17,910 nt of DNA. It comes from Symbiobacteriaceae bacterium (GTDB taxonomy: Bacteria > Bacillota_E > Symbiobacteriia > Symbiobacteriales > Symbiobacteriaceae). Of this stretch, positions 1 to 7,764 are shown in pieces. Location of the stretch: contig DAHVXO010000147.1 of NCBI GenBank assembly GCA_027356675.1, positions 1-17,910 of the forward strand, written 5' to 3'. Below the pieces are notes generated by a model. It searched no databases, had not been told where the DNA came from, and saw only the letters and a list, made by a program, of their open reading frames with translations. How positions within the stretch are numbered: position 1 is the first letter of the stretch; each line of letters begins with the position of its first letter. A program made the position numbers and the translations under genes.

Positions 1-186
1 GCGGAGGAGTTGGGTGGGACCGAAGCACATCTGGTAGATACCGCAGCGGACATCGATCCCGAGTGGCTCAAGGGCCGCAAGCGGGTTGCCGTCACGTCCG
101 GCGCTTCGACCCCCACGCAGATTACGCGGGAGGTCATTCGCAAGCTGGAGCGGGCGGATAGCGGCGCCGAGCCCGGTGACCGCTAG
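1..186 (+). CDS. ispH: 4-hydroxy-3-methylbut-2-enyl diphosphate reductase, C-terminal end (partial)
   Basis: This is the last 61 codons of a gene that begins left of the window; the frame is open from base 1 to TAG at 184-186. The C-terminal signature VTSGASTP (residues 37-44 of the fragment), followed by a helix ITREVIRKL, is the conserved end of IspH (LytB). In the family this region contributes to the active site around the [4Fe-4S] cluster; the Ser and Thr of GASTP contact substrate. IspH makes IPP and DMAPP from HMBPP in the last step of the MEP isoprenoid pathway, in the cytosol. The cluster-ligand cysteines lie upstream and cannot be seen here. A strong terminator follows, so it ends its transcription unit. 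Identification rests on a short but diagnostic segment. Confidence 0.88.
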   Translation, partial: AEELGGTEAHLVDTAADIDPEWLKGRKRVAVTSGASTPTQITREVIRKLERADSGAEPGDR

Positions 187-218
187 CGGTGCCCGGCTGA
201 TCTTGGGACGCAAGACAG

Positions 219-252
219 AGAGGCGGCTACGGCCGCCTCTTTATTGTTTTTT
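219..252 (+). terminator. Rho-independent terminator after ispH
   Basis: A perfect 9-bp GC-rich stem (219-227 with 232-240) closes on a TACG loop, a member of the very stable UNCG tetraloop class. It is followed by TTATTGTTTTTT. This is the best-formed terminator in the window, 33 bp after the ispH stop. Confidence 0.93.
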
Positions 253-303
253 GCACCGAAAGGTGAATTGCCGCGACCATAGCCATCCCAGGCCGGATCC
301 TAA

Positions 304-333
304 TTGACAGAAAACTACCGGCGCTGGTAGCAT
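304..333 (+). promoter_or_regulatory. Candidate promoter with overlapping inverted repeat, upstream of the S8 protease
   Basis: TTGACA at 304-309 is a perfect -35 hexamer. With an 18-bp spacer it is followed by TAGCAT at 328-333, a 4/6 match to the -10 consensus. An inverted repeat CTACC-N6-GGTAG (315-330) lies in the spacer and runs into the -10, where a repressor could block polymerase. The site is between the ispH terminator and the protease start at 388. The promoter call is reasonable; the operator role is inference. Confidence 0.55.
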
Positions 334-387
334 TTAGGAACAGGCGACTCGCGCCCCGATTTGATTCTAGAGTGGGAGGTCTATGCC

Positions 388-2634
388 ATGGCGAATCAGG
401 CGATGGATCGGAGCACGACACCGCTCACGCCCTCATCGGCGCTCTGTCGGTTTTCGGCCGAGGTGCTGGGGTCGGACAACGTCGTGCCGGTCGTCCTGGA
501 GTTTCATCAGCCGCCGGTGGCGGTCTACCGGCAGGCCAATCCGGCGGCGGACATCGTCAAATACCAGGAGGATTTGTCCCACCAGCACCGCCAGTTCCTT
601 GACCAGCTGGTGTCGCTCGGGGTCAATGTACAGCTGGGCTCCTCACGGGTGGTGGAGGCCACGCCGGAAGGCAGGCGGGAGGTGACCATCCCCCACGACT
701 TCACCTACGTGTTTAACGGGATTGGGGTGCTAATGCCCGGTCGCAACGTGACCAACGTTTCGCAGATGTCAGATGTGCGGGCCGTCACCTTCAATCGGGA
801 GCGGGTCTACCTGAACCTTGACAAGAGTGTGCCCTACACTGGGGCCACCAAGCTCTGGGAGCGTAAGGACGCCGCCGGGCTCGCTATCCGTGGCGAAGGA
901 GTCAGCGTTGCGGTCATCGATACAGGAATCGATTGGACCCACCCCGCATTCGGCGGCTTCACCTACGCGCCGAACGACAAGGTGGTCTACGCGGCTTCGT
1001 ACACCGGCGAGTTCCCGCAGGACAACTTCGGGCACGGCTCCCATGTGGCGGGCATCGTCGCGGGGGATGGGGACTACAAGGGCACTCCGCGGGGCGATTC
1101 GCAGATCTCGGGCATGGCGCCCAAGGCGCGCTTGATGGGCTACAAGGTGCTCACTGCCGCCGGCTCCGGGTCCGCTACCAATATCATCCTGGCGATGGAG
1201 GATGCTGTTCGGCGCGGGGCCCATGTGATGAACCTCTCCCTGGGTGACACGCAGGGCGATCCTGGCAGCCCAGAGTGCTCAGCCGCCAACAACGCCATGC
1301 TGGCAGGTGTGGCGGTCTGCATCGCCGCCGGCAACGCCGGTCCCGAGGCCGAGACCATCGGCGCCCCAGGTGCTGCACACCACGTCATCACAGTGGGCGC
1401 CAGCACAGATGACGGGGTCACGGCGCTGACCGCCGAACTACTGCTGTCTGCCCCCGGACCGCGCAGCGTTGAAATGCGCCTGCTTGAAGGGTCACAAGTC
1501 CTGCCTAGCCCGGCGATGGAGCTGGCCTTCGTCAAGTGTGCGAAGGGTTTAGGACCCTCGGACTTTCCGGCGGCAGTCAAGGGCCGGATTGCCCTGGTCC
1601 AGCGCGGCGACATTACCTTCGTGGAGAAGGCCACCAACGCCCAGAATGCCGGCGCACTGGCTTGCTTGATTTACAACAACCGCGACGGCAACTTCTTCGG
1701 CACGCTGGGCGACGGGCCGTTTCCTAGCATTCCAGCCGTCTCGATCAGCAAGGCGGACGGCGAATTTATGATCGGTCTCACGGATGCCAAGACCGGCCTC
1801 TCCAACGTAACGATGCGCCTTAACCCTGAAGCGGTGCCGCAGCCGGACCGGTTGGCTGAATTCAGCTCACGCGGACCCAACCACGACCTCTGGCTCAAGC
1901 CTGAGCTGACGGCGCCGGGTGTCAACATCCGCTCCGCCACGATCACCTCGGCACCACTGCCCGGCGGCGGCATGCCTGATCCCAGCGGCTATGCCATCGC
2001 CAGCGGCACCTCCATGGCTACGCCGCACGTGGCGGGTGCTTGCGCCCTCCTGCGGCAAGCACACCCGGACTGGACCCCCCTTCAGATGAAGGCGGCGCTG
2101 GTCAATTCCGCTCGCCTCATGTCCGGCCAGGGCGGCGTGATGGACCAGGGCAATGGGGCTATCGACCTCGTTAAGGCCGCCGACTGCCGGGCGATCCTGG
2201 TGGCGGCCACGGACCCCATCAGCCCCACCCACTCGTTCGGCGTCGTGGTTAATAACGGGGCGCAGGTCACCAGCACACAGTCCCTCACTGTCCATCCCCT
2301 GTCCACCGAACCTGACAAGAGCATGTACACACTGACAGTCACGCTGGCGGGCGAGCCGGTGGGTCTGAAGGCGGAACTGTCATTCGGCAGTCTCGACTCC
2401 GGCAAGGGGAGCGGCGCAAGCTTCGACCTGACCATCACAGCCGATGGTGCGGTCGTTGCCGATGGGGCATACTATGGCTGGGTCTTGGCCGCAGCCGACT
2501 GGGGAACGCTACGGCTTCCTTTCTACTACGTCGCCTCCCGGCAGCCGGCTGCGGCGCCGCCGAAGCCATCCAGCGCACCAGACACCGCTGCGCCCCCTGA
2601 TCGCAAGCGGGTCGGTGCGGTGCCTTGCATCTGA
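388..2634 (+). CDS. Subtilisin-family (S8) serine protease with PA-domain insert
   Basis: A 748-residue serine endopeptidase. The triad is complete: Asp178 in VIDTGID, His216 in GHGSHVAG and Ser542 in SGTSMATPHVAG, with oxyanion-hole Asn316 in AAGNAGP. A protease-associated (PA) domain interrupts the catalytic domain at about residues 380-455, as in lactocepin and vpr-type subtilases; PA domains usually gate substrate access. About 170 residues precede the Asp block and could be a propeptide. The C-terminal ~200 residues are beta-rich and end in a Pro/Ala-rich tail. I chose ATG 388 because GGGAGGT sits 7 bp upstream; an in-frame TTG at 361 lacks a comparable site. There is no hydrophobic signal peptide at either start, which is odd for a family that is mostly exported; non-classical export or an intracellular role is possible. 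Monocistronic, with its own promoter and a hairpin downstream. Confidence 0.93.
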   Translation: MANQAMDRSTTPLTPSSALCRFSAEVLGSDNVVPVVLEFHQPPVAVYRQANPAADIVKYQEDLSHQHRQFLDQLVSLGVNVQLGSSRVVEATPEGRREVTIPHDFTYVFNGIGVLMPGRNVTNVSQMSDVRAVTFNRERVYLNLDKSVPYTGATKLWERKDAAGLAIRGEGVSVAVIDTGIDWTHPAFGGFTYAPNDKVVYAASYTGEFPQDNFGHGSHVAGIVAGDGDYKGTPRGDSQISGMAPKARLMGYKVLTAAGSGSATNIILAMEDAVRRGAHVMNLSLGDTQGDPGSPECSAANNAMLAGVAVCIAAGNAGPEAETIGAPGAAHHVITVGASTDDGVTALTAELLLSAPGPRSVEMRLLEGSQVLPSPAMELAFVKCAKGLGPSDFPAAVKGRIALVQRGDITFVEKATNAQNAGALACLIYNNRDGNFFGTLGDGPFPSIPAVSISKADGEFMIGLTDAKTGLSNVTMRLNPEAVPQPDRLAEFSSRGPNHDLWLKPELTAPGVNIRSATITSAPLPGGGMPDPSGYAIASGTSMATPHVAGACALLRQAHPDWTPLQMKAALVNSARLMSGQGGVMDQGNGAIDLVKAADCRAILVAATDPISPTHSFGVVVNNGAQVTSTQSLTVHPLSTEPDKSMYTLTVTLAGEPVGLKAELSFGSLDSGKGSGASFDLTITADGAVVADGAYYGWVLAAADWGTLRLPFYYVASRQPAAAPPKPSSAPDTAAPPDRKRVGAVPCI

Positions 2635-2656
2635 CCACAACCCGTGGCCCGCAAGG

Positions 2657-2684
2657 GGCCCGATCCTACAGGACCGGGCCTCTT
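2657..2684 (+). terminator. Putative terminator after the S8 protease
   Basis: GGCCCGATCC (2657-2666) pairs with GGACCGGGCC (2671-2680) around a TACA loop, with a single mismatch. Only TCTT follows, so the U-tract is poor. It lies 22 bp after the protease stop, where a terminator is expected. Confidence 0.55.
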
Positions 2685-2808
2685 CACGCGCGCAATTTCC
2701 CGCAAACCCCTTGGCAATCGCACGAATGGATGATAACTTAGGTAACAAATAACTTTCCTATGCGAGCCGAAACATTGGATTGCCGGGGAAGAAAAGAGGT
2801 GGGTCCCT

Positions 2809-3033
2809 GTGGCGAAAGTCAACAGAGGGCGCCGCATTCAGGTCTGCGGCAGCAGCCTGTTGGGCAAACGGAGCGATCTGCTCACAGACCTGCGGGCCGC
2901 AGGCTGTATCATAGAGATTGAGGAGTGTCTGGACCGTTGCACGGGCTGCGAGGTGCGCACCTTTGCGCTCGTTTCCGGGCGCTTTGTGTCGGCGGCGTCG
3001 CCGGAGGAGTTCCGGCGCAAGGTCCGGCCATAG
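2809..3033 (+). CDS. DUF1450 (YuzB-like) small cysteine-rich protein
   Basis: A 74-residue protein. The start is GTG 2809, with AAGAGGTGGG at 2794-2803. Its pattern fits the DUF1450/YuzB family of Bacillota: an N-terminal beta strand with a Cys (C13), a middle helix, the cluster C40-x3-C44-x2-C47, then the strand FALVSGRFVSAAS and a final SPEEF helix. The fold predicted for this family is thioredoxin-like, similar to small [2Fe-2S] ferredoxins; the five cysteines (13, 33, 40, 44, 47) could bind metal or act in redox. The biological role is unknown. No signal peptide, so cytosolic. It is 74 bp upstream of a small membrane protein and on the same strand, so co-transcription with it and the M16 peptidase is likely. 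Direct repeats ATAACTT (2733-2739 and 2749-2755) lie in its AT-rich leader. Confidence 0.78.
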   Translation: MAKVNRGRRIQVCGSSLLGKRSDLLTDLRAAGCIIEIEECLDRCTGCEVRTFALVSGRFVSAASPEEFRRKVRP

Positions 3034-3107
3034 CGGGCCTTGTTTCCCCCCATGACAGGATTCGTGGCTCCAGGTGGGGAAAAAGAGAGCGAGGGGAGTG
3101 GGAGTCC

Positions 3108-3314
3108 GTGCTCAAGAATACGTTCCGCAAGTTGATTGGGTATTTGATCGTCATCGTGTTCGGCATCGCCATCTTCCGCTTCGTCCAGCAGACCTGGGGA
3201 AACCAGTACGTGCTGGCGGCTATTGGATGGGGTTCTGCGCTGATCATCCTGGTGGGTGGGGTGCTCTATCTGGCCTATCTCTTCGACCGCCGCATGAAAA
3301 AACGCGAGCAGTAA
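3108..3314 (+). CDS. Small two-helix membrane protein, function unknown
   Basis: A 68-residue protein that I do not recognise. Two hydrophobic helices are clear, at about residues 9-27 (IGYLIVIVFGIAIFRFV) and 34-60 (YVLAAIGWGSALIILVGGV and beyond). A basic tail, RRMKKREQ, puts the C-terminus in the cytoplasm by the positive-inside rule. The start is GTG 3108, after a purine-rich stretch GAGGGGAGTGGGAG; the reading frame stays open further upstream, so the start is not certain. Its stop (3312-3314) runs directly into the AGGAGGAG ribosome binding site of the M16 peptidase, with 16 bp between the genes, so the two are almost certainly co-transcribed. It might anchor or help the peptidase at the membrane, but only position suggests this. 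Confidence 0.72.
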   Translation: MLKNTFRKLIGYLIVIVFGIAIFRFVQQTWGNQYVLAAIGWGSALIILVGGVLYLAYLFDRRMKKREQ

Positions 3315-3330
3315 GAGGAGGAGAACGCGT

Positions 3331-6006
3331 ATGACTCGTAGTCTGGCCCCCACGCGGGTTGACTACCTGTCCAACGGCATGCGGATCCTGACACGAGAGC
3401 TCCACCACGCACCGCTGGGCGTTGTGATGGTTTGGTACGCCGTTGGCAGTCGCAATGAAAAGCCGGGATTCACCGGCATTTCGCATTTCTTGGAGCACAT
3501 GATGTTCAAGGGCACCCCTCAGTTCCCCTCCGGCGTGATCGAGGAGGGCGCGAAGCGGCGGGGCGGCATGTGGAACGCCTTCACCTCGTACGACTACACG
3601 GCGTATTACGAGGTCTTGCCTGCGCGCCACCTCGAGTTCGGGCTCGCCGTGGAGGCGGACCGGATGGTCAACATGACCTTCGATCCGGATCTGACGGCCC
3701 GGGAGCGCGGGATTATCGTAAGCGAGCGGGAGGGGTCGGAGAACCGGCCCTCCAGCTGGTTGCACGAGGTGTTTATGCAGGAGGTCTTCCGGAGCTTTCC
3801 CTACGGGCATATGGTCCTCGGCCACAAGGATGATATCAAGGCGACGACGGCCGCGGCCTTGACTGATCACTACCAGCGCTACTACCGGCCCAACAACGCG
3901 ACCCTTGTGGTTGCGGGCGATTTCGAGACCGATCGTCTGCTCGAAATGGTGCAGCGGCACTTTGGGCCGCTCGCTCCAGGCGCTCCCGTCCAGCGGCTGG
4001 CAGGGGCCGAGCCTGCACAGACCGCAGAGCGGCGGTGCACGGTCCGGCGCCCCGGGCCCAACCCGCACTTGATAGCCGGATATCGCATGCCCGCCGCCGA
4101 CCATCCGGACCAGGCTCCGTTGACGGTGTTGGCCGCGATTCTCTCAGGCGCCCCATCCATGTCGGCCGGGGGCGGCGGCATGGGCCGTTCCAGCCGCTTC
4201 CACCGGAAGGTCGTCAGCAGCGGTACAGCGGCCTGGGCCGGCGCATCGCCCTGGGGGCTGGAGCATGGGGGGCTCTTCCTTCTGAACGCCACCCCGGTGC
4301 CGGGAATCTCCCCTGAAAGGTTGGAGGAGGCGCTCTTCTCTGAAGTCGAGGCACTCCGGCAGGGGCCGGTGCCCTCTGATGAGTTGGAGCGGGCGAAGAA
4401 GCAAGTGCGGGCCCAGTTCGTCTACGCCATGGAGAGTGCGATGAACCAGGCGCGCATCCTGGGTGCGACTGCCTTGACCCAGGGTGTGGCCCGCTTCGAC
4501 AACGCCCTGCAAGAGAATGAAGCCGTCACCGCAGATGATGTGCTGCGGGTCGCCCAGACCTACCTGGACCAGCGGCAGCGGACCATCGGTTGGTTCCTGC
4601 CGGAAGCGGGCGCCGGGGCGGCGGCTACGACCCCATACACTGCGCCGCAGTCCGGGTCTGGCACCACGCCGGCTTATCAGCAGCCGGGCCAAGTGCAAGC
4701 GTCGCCCCCGACACCGGGCGTGCGCACCCGGATTCTCGACCAGGCGCGCATCGTGCGGCAGACGATGCCCGGGGGCGCGACGCTGTTGGTCTACCCTGCA
4801 AAGACCATCCCGAGCCTGCTGGTGCGCGTGCAGATGGAGGCGGGACCAGGGCGCGACCCCGTGGGGAAGGAAGGGCTGGCCCAGATGACCGCCCAACTGC
4901 TCACCCGGGGCAGCCGGTCTCTTACAGCCGAAGAATTGGCCCTCAAGACGGATTCCCTTGGCATGTCCATCCGGGTCGACACCGGGCGCGAGACCGCCGT
5001 GGCCTCACTCAAGTGCCTGCCCGAGGACATGGCGACGGGTCTCGGCCTGATGGCCGAGGTGCTGCGGGCCCCCACCTTCCCGCAAGATGAGATGGATCGC
5101 ATGCGCGATCGCCTGCTTCTCGCCGTTCGCGAGGCGGATAGCGATACGCGGGCCGTAGCAGCCAAGCATCTCCTGGAGGGTCTCTACCCGGAGGGGCATC
5201 CCTACCGCAGCTCCGCCAACGGTACAGGTGAAAGCCTGCAGGGTCTGGTCCGTGCTGATCTGGAGGCGTTCCATCAGGCCCACTACGGACCGAGCGGGGC
5301 GATCATCACGGTGGTCGGCAACGTGGACCCCGCAGCGGTGCAACAGGGTTTGCTGCAGGCCTTTGCGGCATGGAGCGGCGGATCGGGACGACCCGATGTA
5401 CCGCCTGTGCCCGTCGTCCAGCCGGGGCAATTGCACGTGGCGATCAGTGGGAAGTCGCAGGCGGATATCGCCCTCGGGTGGACCTTGGTGGACCGCAGCC
5501 ATCCGGATTTTCTGGCCCTGGAGTTTCTCGCTACCCTGTTTGGCGGCAACGGCACGCCTGCCAGCAGCCGCCTTTTCCGCGATGTGCGGGAGCGTTATGG
5601 TCTCAGCTACTACCAGTTCGCCAGCTTCGGCGGAGCGCTGGGTCCGGCGGCCTGGACGACCCATATCGGGGTCAACCCGGCCCGGGTCGACTTCGCCATC
5701 GCTCTGCTCAAGCAAGAGCTGCGCAAGCTCACGACCGAGGTCGTGCCGGCAGCCGAGCTTGAGGGGCTGCAGAGCTTCCTGCAAGACTTCCCTGCCGTCC
5801 AGCATGAATCGCCTGAGCGGGTGGCCGCCCGGCTGGCTGAGTTGGAGCGGTTTGGGCTGGGTCTGGACTATGTAGAGCGATATCCGGATCTGGTGCGGTC
5901 CCTGACCGCCCAGCAGTTACAGGACGTGGCTGCCCGGCATCTGGATGTGGACCGGCTCTTCCTGGTGATCGCCGGACCCGAAGGAGAGCTTGCCCCGGGT
6001 GGATGA
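3331..6006 (+). CDS. Fused two-domain M16 (insulinase/pitrilysin family) zinc peptidase
   Basis: A single 891-residue polypeptide carrying both halves of an M16 peptidase. The N-terminal half (about 5-425) has the inverted zinc motif H52-F-L-E55-H56 and a third ligand at Glu132, 76 residues after His56, the family spacing. The C-terminal half (about 470-885) has no HxxEH; the equivalent helix reads GLAQMTAQLL. It does keep the partner-half substrate signature, SSRLFRDVRERYGLSYY (about 747-763). A Pro/Thr/Gln-rich linker (about 428-465) joins the halves. Many bacterial M16B enzymes instead use two separate active and inactive subunits. M16 peptidases enclose and degrade unfolded peptides. No signal peptide is visible, so cytosolic. 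The start ATG 3331 has AGGAGGAG 7 bp upstream. Confidence 0.94.
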   Translation: MTRSLAPTRVDYLSNGMRILTRELHHAPLGVVMVWYAVGSRNEKPGFTGISHFLEHMMFKGTPQFPSGVIEEGAKRRGGMWNAFTSYDYTAYYEVLPARHLEFGLAVEADRMVNMTFDPDLTARERGIIVSEREGSENRPSSWLHEVFMQEVFRSFPYGHMVLGHKDDIKATTAAALTDHYQRYYRPNNATLVVAGDFETDRLLEMVQRHFGPLAPGAPVQRLAGAEPAQTAERRCTVRRPGPNPHLIAGYRMPAADHPDQAPLTVLAAILSGAPSMSAGGGGMGRSSRFHRKVVSSGTAAWAGASPWGLEHGGLFLLNATPVPGISPERLEEALFSEVEALRQGPVPSDELERAKKQVRAQFVYAMESAMNQARILGATALTQGVARFDNALQENEAVTADDVLRVAQTYLDQRQRTIGWFLPEAGAGAAATTPYTAPQSGSGTTPAYQQPGQVQASPPTPGVRTRILDQARIVRQTMPGGATLLVYPAKTIPSLLVRVQMEAGPGRDPVGKEGLAQMTAQLLTRGSRSLTAEELALKTDSLGMSIRVDTGRETAVASLKCLPEDMATGLGLMAEVLRAPTFPQDEMDRMRDRLLLAVREADSDTRAVAAKHLLEGLYPEGHPYRSSANGTGESLQGLVRADLEAFHQAHYGPSGAIITVVGNVDPAAVQQGLLQAFAAWSGGSGRPDVPPVPVVQPGQLHVAISGKSQADIALGWTLVDRSHPDFLALEFLATLFGGNGTPASSRLFRDVRERYGLSYYQFASFGGALGPAAWTTHIGVNPARVDFAIALLKQELRKLTTEVVPAAELEGLQSFLQDFPAVQHESPERVAARLAELERFGLGLDYVERYPDLVRSLTAQQLQDVAARHLDVDRLFLVIAGPEGELAPGG

Positions 6007-6025
6007 ACTGTCCAAGTCGACTTCA

Positions 6026-6063
6026 CCCATCGCACGTGGGACTTTGGTTCCATCTGCGATGGG
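6026..6063. repeat. Long inverted repeat between the M16 peptidase and OsmC genes
   Basis: CCCATCGCA (6026-6034) is matched perfectly by TGCGATGGG (6055-6063). Inside, TGGGA and TTCCA can pair across a 2x2 internal loop and a 6-nt loop, giving a hairpin of about 14 pairs. It begins 19 bp after the peptidase stop. No T-run follows, so it is either a Rho-type or 3'-stabilising hairpin or part of the OsmC leader. The rest of 6007-6303 shows only AT-rich -10-like hexamers (TATAAC 6222-6227, TACAAT 6232-6237) with no convincing -35. Confidence 0.6.
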
Positions 6064-6303
6064 CTTCCTGCGTCTTGCCGCAGCAGGCGTTGGCGCGTGC
6101 AAAGCCTTTGGAAATGGCCCACGTCAGCGATGGACAACTGGGGGCGGGTCGACTGGCTGCATGCGGGGGAATTGGCGACACTATGCACATCACGAAATGT
6201 GGGTGACCAGCGTCGAAACGCTATAACAGACTACAATAAAGGGAACTTCAGGAGACGGGGCGAATTCTCTGCTCCGAACAAAGCCAGAGATGAGGGATGC
6301 ACT

Positions 6304-6723
6304 TTGCCTCATAGATCGACGATGACCTGGAGCGGCGACGGTGTCGCTTTCGATGCAACGACCGGCGCTGGTCTCCAACTCAAGGTGGGCGTGGGCGCCG
6401 ATGGACAGCCCGTAGGTCCCAGGGCCAAAGAACTCGTTTGCCTGGGGCTTGGTGCCTGCAGCGGCTCCAATTTGGTCAGCCTCATGAAGAAGATGCGCCA
6501 GAAGGTGGACCGGATCGAGATCGCTGTCGAGGCGGAGCAGGCCGAGTCCGACCCGCAGGTCTTTACACATGTGATCATGCAGTACCGCCTGTTCGGGCAG
6601 GGCATCGACCCGTCCAAGGTCAAGAAAGCCCTGGACTACATCGAAGAGAAGTATTGCGGCGTTCTGGGCATGGTGAACAAGACGGCCAAAACGGAGTACA
6701 CCTTCGAGATCGTGGAGGTCTAG
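6304..6723 (+). CDS. OsmC/Ohr-family protein (probable thiol peroxidase)
   Basis: An OsmC-fold protein of about 139 residues. Both conserved cysteines are present in the usual settings: C52 in LGLGACSGSN, at the start of the long central helix, and C118 in EEKYCGVLGM, matching the family YCPV motif. In OsmC and Ohr these cysteines reduce organic hydroperoxides and are recycled by dithiols. The start is uncertain: the frame is open for 200 bp upstream. I prefer TTG 6304, with GAGGGA about 6 bp upstream; ATG 6322 gives an ordinary OsmC N-terminus (MTWSG) but has no ribosome binding site. An AT-rich leader with two -10-like hexamers precedes it. Its stop codon touches the ATG of the kinase gene, which makes it the first gene of a three-gene unit. 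The Pro of YCPV is Gly here. Confidence 0.87.
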   Translation: MPHRSTMTWSGDGVAFDATTGAGLQLKVGVGADGQPVGPRAKELVCLGLGACSGSNLVSLMKKMRQKVDRIEIAVEAEQAESDPQVFTHVIMQYRLFGQGIDPSKVKKALDYIEEKYCGVLGMVNKTAKTEYTFEIVEV

Positions 6724-7764
6724 ATGCAATGGCTCGCGTACCTGCATAACCGGACCGGCCTGTTCATCAAGGTGCTCATGGCCAACGCTGTGATCGCCGT
6801 TGCCGGCAGCCTGGCAGCCGTGGCGGTCTCCACAGGTATCTGGTCAGGCGAGAGGCCTGGGTTCTTCACTGCAGTCGTCTTTGTGCTCATCGGACTGATC
6901 ATTTCACTCGGCGTCAATTATGCGATCCTGCGGCTGGCCTTCCGTCCCCTGTTCACGCTGCAGGCCACGTTGGATCGGGTCCGTCGGGGTGATTTTTCCG
7001 CCCGTGTCCCCTCCGTTGAGGGCGATCCGGATCTGGCGCGAGTGACTGAGATGGCGAACCTTATGCTCGACCGACTGGCCGAGCATCGCCAGGCGATCTC
7101 CGCACAGATCCTGCGGGCCCTGGAGGAGGAGCGCAAGCGCATCGCCCGTGAACTGCACGACGAAACCAGCCAGTCGCTCACCAGCATGCTGGTGAATTTG
7201 GAGTCCATCGAGCGGCTGATGACCGACGATGTGGACGAAGCCATCAGCCGCCTGCGCGTGACCAAGGACATTGCGCGGCGTACCCTTGACGAGACGCGCC
7301 GGCTGATGTTCGACCTGCGTCCATCCGTATTGGACGACCTGGGTCTCGTACCCGCCCTGCGCTGGTTCATCAGCCAGCGGGTTGCGCCGCGGGGGCTGCA
7401 GGTGGACTTTCAGGCCGTGGGCCTTGAAAACCGGCTGCCTGAGGAACTGGAAACAGCCATGTTCCGGATTGTGCAGGAAGCAATCACCAATACGGTGAAA
7501 CACGCTAAGGCCAAGCATTTGACGGTGAATCTGTTCCGTGAACCGGAGCGCATTGTGGCGCAGGTGAAGGACGACGGGGTCGGGTTTCACCCGGTTCACG
7601 TGGCAGGTAAGGATGACAAGGACCGCGGCCTTGGCCTCTTTGGGATGCACGAGCGGGCGACGCTGGTGGGGGGCGCCATCCAAGTCGACTCGGCACCCGG
7701 CAGAGGTACGACCGTGAGGGTCTCGGTACCTGATCGTGTGGGGGGGAAAGGTGCTCTTGGCTAA
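6724..7764 (+). CDS. Two-helix membrane sensor histidine kinase (HisKA_3, NarL-partner type)
   Basis: A 346-residue kinase. Two transmembrane helices (about 13-37 and 46-73) are separated by only about nine residues, so there is almost no extracellular domain; this is the layout of intramembrane-sensing kinases such as LiaS and VraS. A HAMP linker follows (about 73-122), then a HisKA_3 dimerisation helix with phospho-acceptor His145 in ARELHDE, and an HATPase_c domain with Asn256 in the N box, D283-D-G-V-G-F and GLGLFGMHER. On sensing its signal it should phosphorylate the adjacent regulator. The ATG directly follows the OsmC stop; its ribosome binding site GGAGGT (6714-6719) lies inside the OsmC gene, and the regulator start overlaps its own end, so all three should be translationally coupled. 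Confidence 0.93.
   Translation: MQWLAYLHNRTGLFIKVLMANAVIAVAGSLAAVAVSTGIWSGERPGFFTAVVFVLIGLIISLGVNYAILRLAFRPLFTLQATLDRVRRGDFSARVPSVEGDPDLARVTEMANLMLDRLAEHRQAISAQILRALEEERKRIARELHDETSQSLTSMLVNLESIERLMTDDVDEAISRLRVTKDIARRTLDETRRLMFDLRPSVLDDLGLVPALRWFISQRVAPRGLQVDFQAVGLENRLPEELETAMFRIVQEAITNTVKHAKAKHLTVNLFREPERIVAQVKDDGVGFHPVHVAGKDDKDRGLGLFGMHERATLVGGAIQVDSAPGRGTTVRVSVPDRVGGKGALG

Noticed and set aside
361..387. TTG 361 as the start of the S8 protease
   Set aside because: No ribosome binding site, whereas ATG 388 has GGGAGGT at ideal spacing.
3244..4104. A 286-codon minus-strand frame over the M16 peptidase gene
   Set aside because: It overlaps the zinc-site-coding part of a well-identified gene and shows no domain.
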